This document shows, piece after piece, positions 62,394 through 64,000 of a DNA stretch of 64,000 nt (position 1 is the stretch's first letter; each line of letters begins with the position of its first letter). Under the pieces are notes generated by a model that saw only the letters and a program-made list of their open reading frames with translations, was not told where the DNA came from and made no database searches. The translations under genes and the position numbers were made by a program. The DNA comes from DASXUX01 sp036504595 (lineage in GTDB: Bacteria > Planctomycetota > SZUA-567 > H5-PLA8): NCBI GenBank assembly GCA_036504595.1, contig DASXUX010000022.1, forward strand, positions 165,882 to 229,881, given 5' to 3'.

Positions 62394-62441
62394 GGTGGCA
62401 CGCTTGTGTTCGCGCGTCTTTTTGCGCGAACTCAAGCGTGC
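62394..62441. repeat. GTGGCACGC palindrome, copy 4
   Basis: GGTGGCACGC-TTGTGTTCGCGCG pairs with GCGCGAACTCAAGCGTGC around TCTTTTT. Closest to the copy at 38209-38255, with shared TGTG/GAACTCA detail. Confidence 0.75.
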
Positions 62442-62803
62442 GTTTGCCCTGCATGTAGGACATTTTGCCAAGATTGTCCCGTCGCCTCCGCTCAACTCTG
62501 TAAAAAACTGCACCTGTGGTGATTTCCAGACCTCCCCAAGCCTCAGGTCTCAAGCCTCAAGCCCTCTCTGTCCAAGAACGCACATGTGCACATTTCTAAA
62601 CCTAAACCCGCCTCCAAGCCATCGCACGCCAACCCCTGCCGTTGTTCAATTTTCAAAGAACGCTTTCGCGATGACAGAGTATCCAACCCTGCCCTCCCAT
62701 ATATGACGTTCCAGCCGCAAAAATGTTGCAAAGATTTTGGCGTTATTTAAGATAATATTTTTGCATCAACAAGCTCCTACCCCGAAACGGAATCGCCTCC
62801 CTC

Positions 62804-62833
62804 TTGTCTCCACCCGTTACTCCGAGGTATAAT
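62804..62833 (+). promoter_or_regulatory. Sigma-70-like promoter
   Basis: TTGTCT (62804-62809) and TATAAT (62828-62833), 18 bases apart, upstream of the gene at 63191. The perfect -10 stands out in this GC-rich DNA, but the distance to the gene is about 360 bases. Confidence 0.4.
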
Positions 62834-62931
62834 GGTGCCTGCGAAGCAAGTAACGGCTCAATGAAGACGCGGAAAGTAGCGCAATCCTCCTGGATTGCGT
62901 GCCGTTCGTATCACGGCCGTGCCGTTCGGTT

Positions 62932-62972
62932 CCCCTCTCCCCCGCGCGGGAGAGGGGTTAGGGGTGAGGGGG
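62932..62972. repeat. CCCTCTCCCC palindromic repeat, copy 2
   Basis: Same sequence as 8719-8762 with two base changes, here in a long intergenic region. Confidence 0.7.
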
Positions 62973-63190
62973 CAGGCCATCCGCCCATTCGGCTGCGGCA
63001 CCGCCGCCACTCTAAGCGTGCCGGCTCTTGGAAGTCTGGAGGGGCCGAATTGCTCTACCTTTTACGCCCTGATTCGCTGCAAAGATTCCGACGGCGCCAC
63101 AGCCGAGGAATCCGGGAGGGACATTGACGGCGGAGAAGGAAAGTGCTTTGATACCGGAATACGCCGATTATCAGAGACGAGGAGCCGACA

Positions 63191-63802
63191 ATGCCGGTGG
63201 ACGAACTCTTTGCAACAATGAGGGAATGGGGTATCCCTGAGGAATTGGTGGAGGAGTCCCGCCTCAACTGTGAACGAGAGCGGCAAAAGTTGATGTTTGA
63301 CTATGAGGACGTTCTCGGTAACCAGTTGCGGGAGACTTACGGCACACCGCAGGACGTTGTTGACCGGCTCGGTCCAGCGTTCGGATACAGAATCGGGAAG
63401 GTCTATGTGACCGAGACTGTCCCTCTTGTCTTTACCCGAGCTAAACGGCGGGTGGATGAGTTCCGGGAGGTTTTGGTCCGCTCGGTTGTCCCCACGCTCT
63501 TAGACGAGGTACGGTCCACAACGTTCTTTGACGCTAAGTTAAAGGACAATGTGGACCTTGTGTTTCCTGTTGAGGAATTCTTTGAGCAGAAGGTCACCGA
63601 ACTTAAAGCGGGTGCCTTGAAGGACCACGAAAGCAAGAAGTCTCTGTCTCGGGAAAAGTGGAAAGAGCGGTTAATAAATGTGTGTCTCGCGATTCTCACC
63701 GCTTTAATTACGACACTCGTTACAGCAAAGCTCACCGCCAAACCGGACCCGATACACACCACACCTCAGAACGTCACCACCAGCAACGGGAACCCAAGAT
63801 AG
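63191..63802 (+). CDS. Unknown C-tail-anchored protein
   Basis: Protein of 203 residues starting after GAGGAG. It is mostly helical and charged for the first 170 residues, with one membrane helix near the end (INVCLAILTALITTLVTA, about 167-185) and a short Thr/Pro tail. The layout, a cytosolic body with a C-terminal anchor, is typical of membrane-recruited effectors but no family is recognised. The next gene begins 14 bases later on the same strand, so they form a pair. Base use is richer in A/T than most of the window. Confidence 0.65.
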   Translation: MPVDELFATMREWGIPEELVEESRLNCERERQKLMFDYEDVLGNQLRETYGTPQDVVDRLGPAFGYRIGKVYVTETVPLVFTRAKRRVDEFREVLVRSVVPTLLDEVRSTTFFDAKLKDNVDLVFPVEEFFEQKVTELKAGALKDHESKKSLSREKWKERLINVCLAILTALITTLVTAKLTAKPDPIHTTPQNVTTSNGNPR

Positions 63803-63815
63803 AGGAGGAGAACAA

Positions 63816-64000
63816 ATGAGAGCAGAAGACGCAAAGGAAATTGTAGAGGGTCTCGGGGACGGGGTGTGTTCAATTCCAGTTAGCCGTTTTCTCGAAATCA
63901 AGCAGGGGGATGGGCGGGGGCCAGCGCTGTTCCCATTGTCCGTCTTGCGAGAGAATGGCCGCCTTGACTTGATGGCCCGCTTCGGCGCCGACTTTGGTCC
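63816..64000 (+). CDS. Unknown protein (3' partial)
   Basis: Starts at the ATG at 63816 after a strong AGGAGGAG and runs off the window; 61 codons are visible (MRAEDAKEIVEGLGDG..., LSVLRENGRLDLMARFGADFG). Too little is visible to recognise. It is probably co-transcribed with the gene before it. Confidence 0.65.
   Translation, partial: MRAEDAKEIVEGLGDGVCSIPVSRFLEIKQGDGRGPALFPLSVLRENGRLDLMARFGADFG

Larger units (their letters stand above)
62238..63190. other. Long intergenic region with repeats and a promoter-like site
   Basis: 953 bases without a supported gene. It has a GTGGCACGC palindrome (62394-62441), two near copies of a GTAAAAAA-GTGCAC/GTAAAAAACTGCAC stretch (about 62374 and 62499), a CTCAAGC heptamer array (62535-62563), an A/T-rich region (62700-62770), a TTGTCT-18-TATAAT promoter-like pair (62804-62833) and a CCCTCTCCCC palindrome (62932-62972). 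Confidence 0.5.

Noticed and set aside
8858..62590. TGCACATGTGC-type palindromes (8858, 19041, 62578) as operator sites
   Set aside because: Three loose matches near different gene types without common position relative to starts; not enough to call a regulator site.
63124..63240. Short TTG-start frame after GGGAGGG
   Set aside because: Overlaps the better supported start of the next gene, and the second half has no protein-like character.
1..64000. tRNA, rRNA or other structural RNA genes
   Set aside because: I looked for T-arm (GGTTCGA) and rRNA-like conserved stretches in the gaps and saw none; a covariance search would be needed to exclude small RNAs.

Overview
The window is high-GC bacterial chromosome with about 47 supported protein genes and no rRNA, tRNA or CRISPR array that I could see. 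Several traits point to the PVC group, most likely Planctomycetota: two DUF4159 proteins, a small membrane protein opening with an RFSLGTL anchor, a MoxR/DUF58/BatA/vWA gene cluster, a prepilin with a short GFTLIELM signal, a sugar permease with a very large extracytoplasmic insert, and a solute-binding protein fused to a permease. This assignment is inference from gene content; no marker gene settles it.

Layout. 1-11.0 kb: a partial esterase, a CPBP membrane protease, a huge secreted NHL-repeat protein, DUF4159 copy 1, and two secreted or anchored proteins. 11.4-15.7 kb: a MASE1/PAS/GAF hybrid histidine kinase and MscL. 15.9-17.3 kb: three overlapping unknown genes (an accessory islet). 17.4-23.4 kb: DUF4159 copy 2 (about 95% identical to copy 1), a Cys-rich secreted protein, DinB, PilT and a GT4 glycosyltransferase. 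23.6-24.7 kb: a second compact three-gene unknown module. 24.7-27.7 kb: class II DAHP synthase, a SagB-like nitroreductase and an unknown membrane protein. 27.9-37.2 kb: a MoxR-DUF58-BatA/vWA-vWA-DUF4175-like operon. 37.3-41.2 kb: a GT2, a uroporphyrinogen-decarboxylase-family protein, and an AT-richer islet with two small genes and a PIN-domain protein. 41.2-49.2 kb: a 937-residue vWA protein, a TonB-like Pro-rich anchored protein, a J-domain protein, a PEGA-like secreted protein and a DUF2231-like membrane protein. 49.3-52.9 kb: xseB-ispA-dxs (isoprenoid precursor cluster). 53.0-59.1 kb: HtrA protease and a two-gene sugar ABC importer. 59.2-62.2 kb: phosphatidylserine decarboxylase, a prepilin and a WcaJ-type sugar-phosphate transferase. 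63.2 kb to the end: two unknown genes, the last cut by the window edge.

The most unusual part lies between and inside the genes. At least 17 gaps carry degenerate tandem repeats of almost always 7 bp. The unit sequence changes from gap to gap but the period does not, and several arrays come as inverted pairs. Two palindromic families are also dispersed: one centred on GCCGGCCTCCGTGCCGGC, which enters coding sequence in frame in two genes, and one with GTGGCACGC arms. A third element looks like a duplicated terminator, and one solitary sequence resembles a type I-C CRISPR repeat. The two compact three-gene modules are the best candidates for undescribed protein systems.
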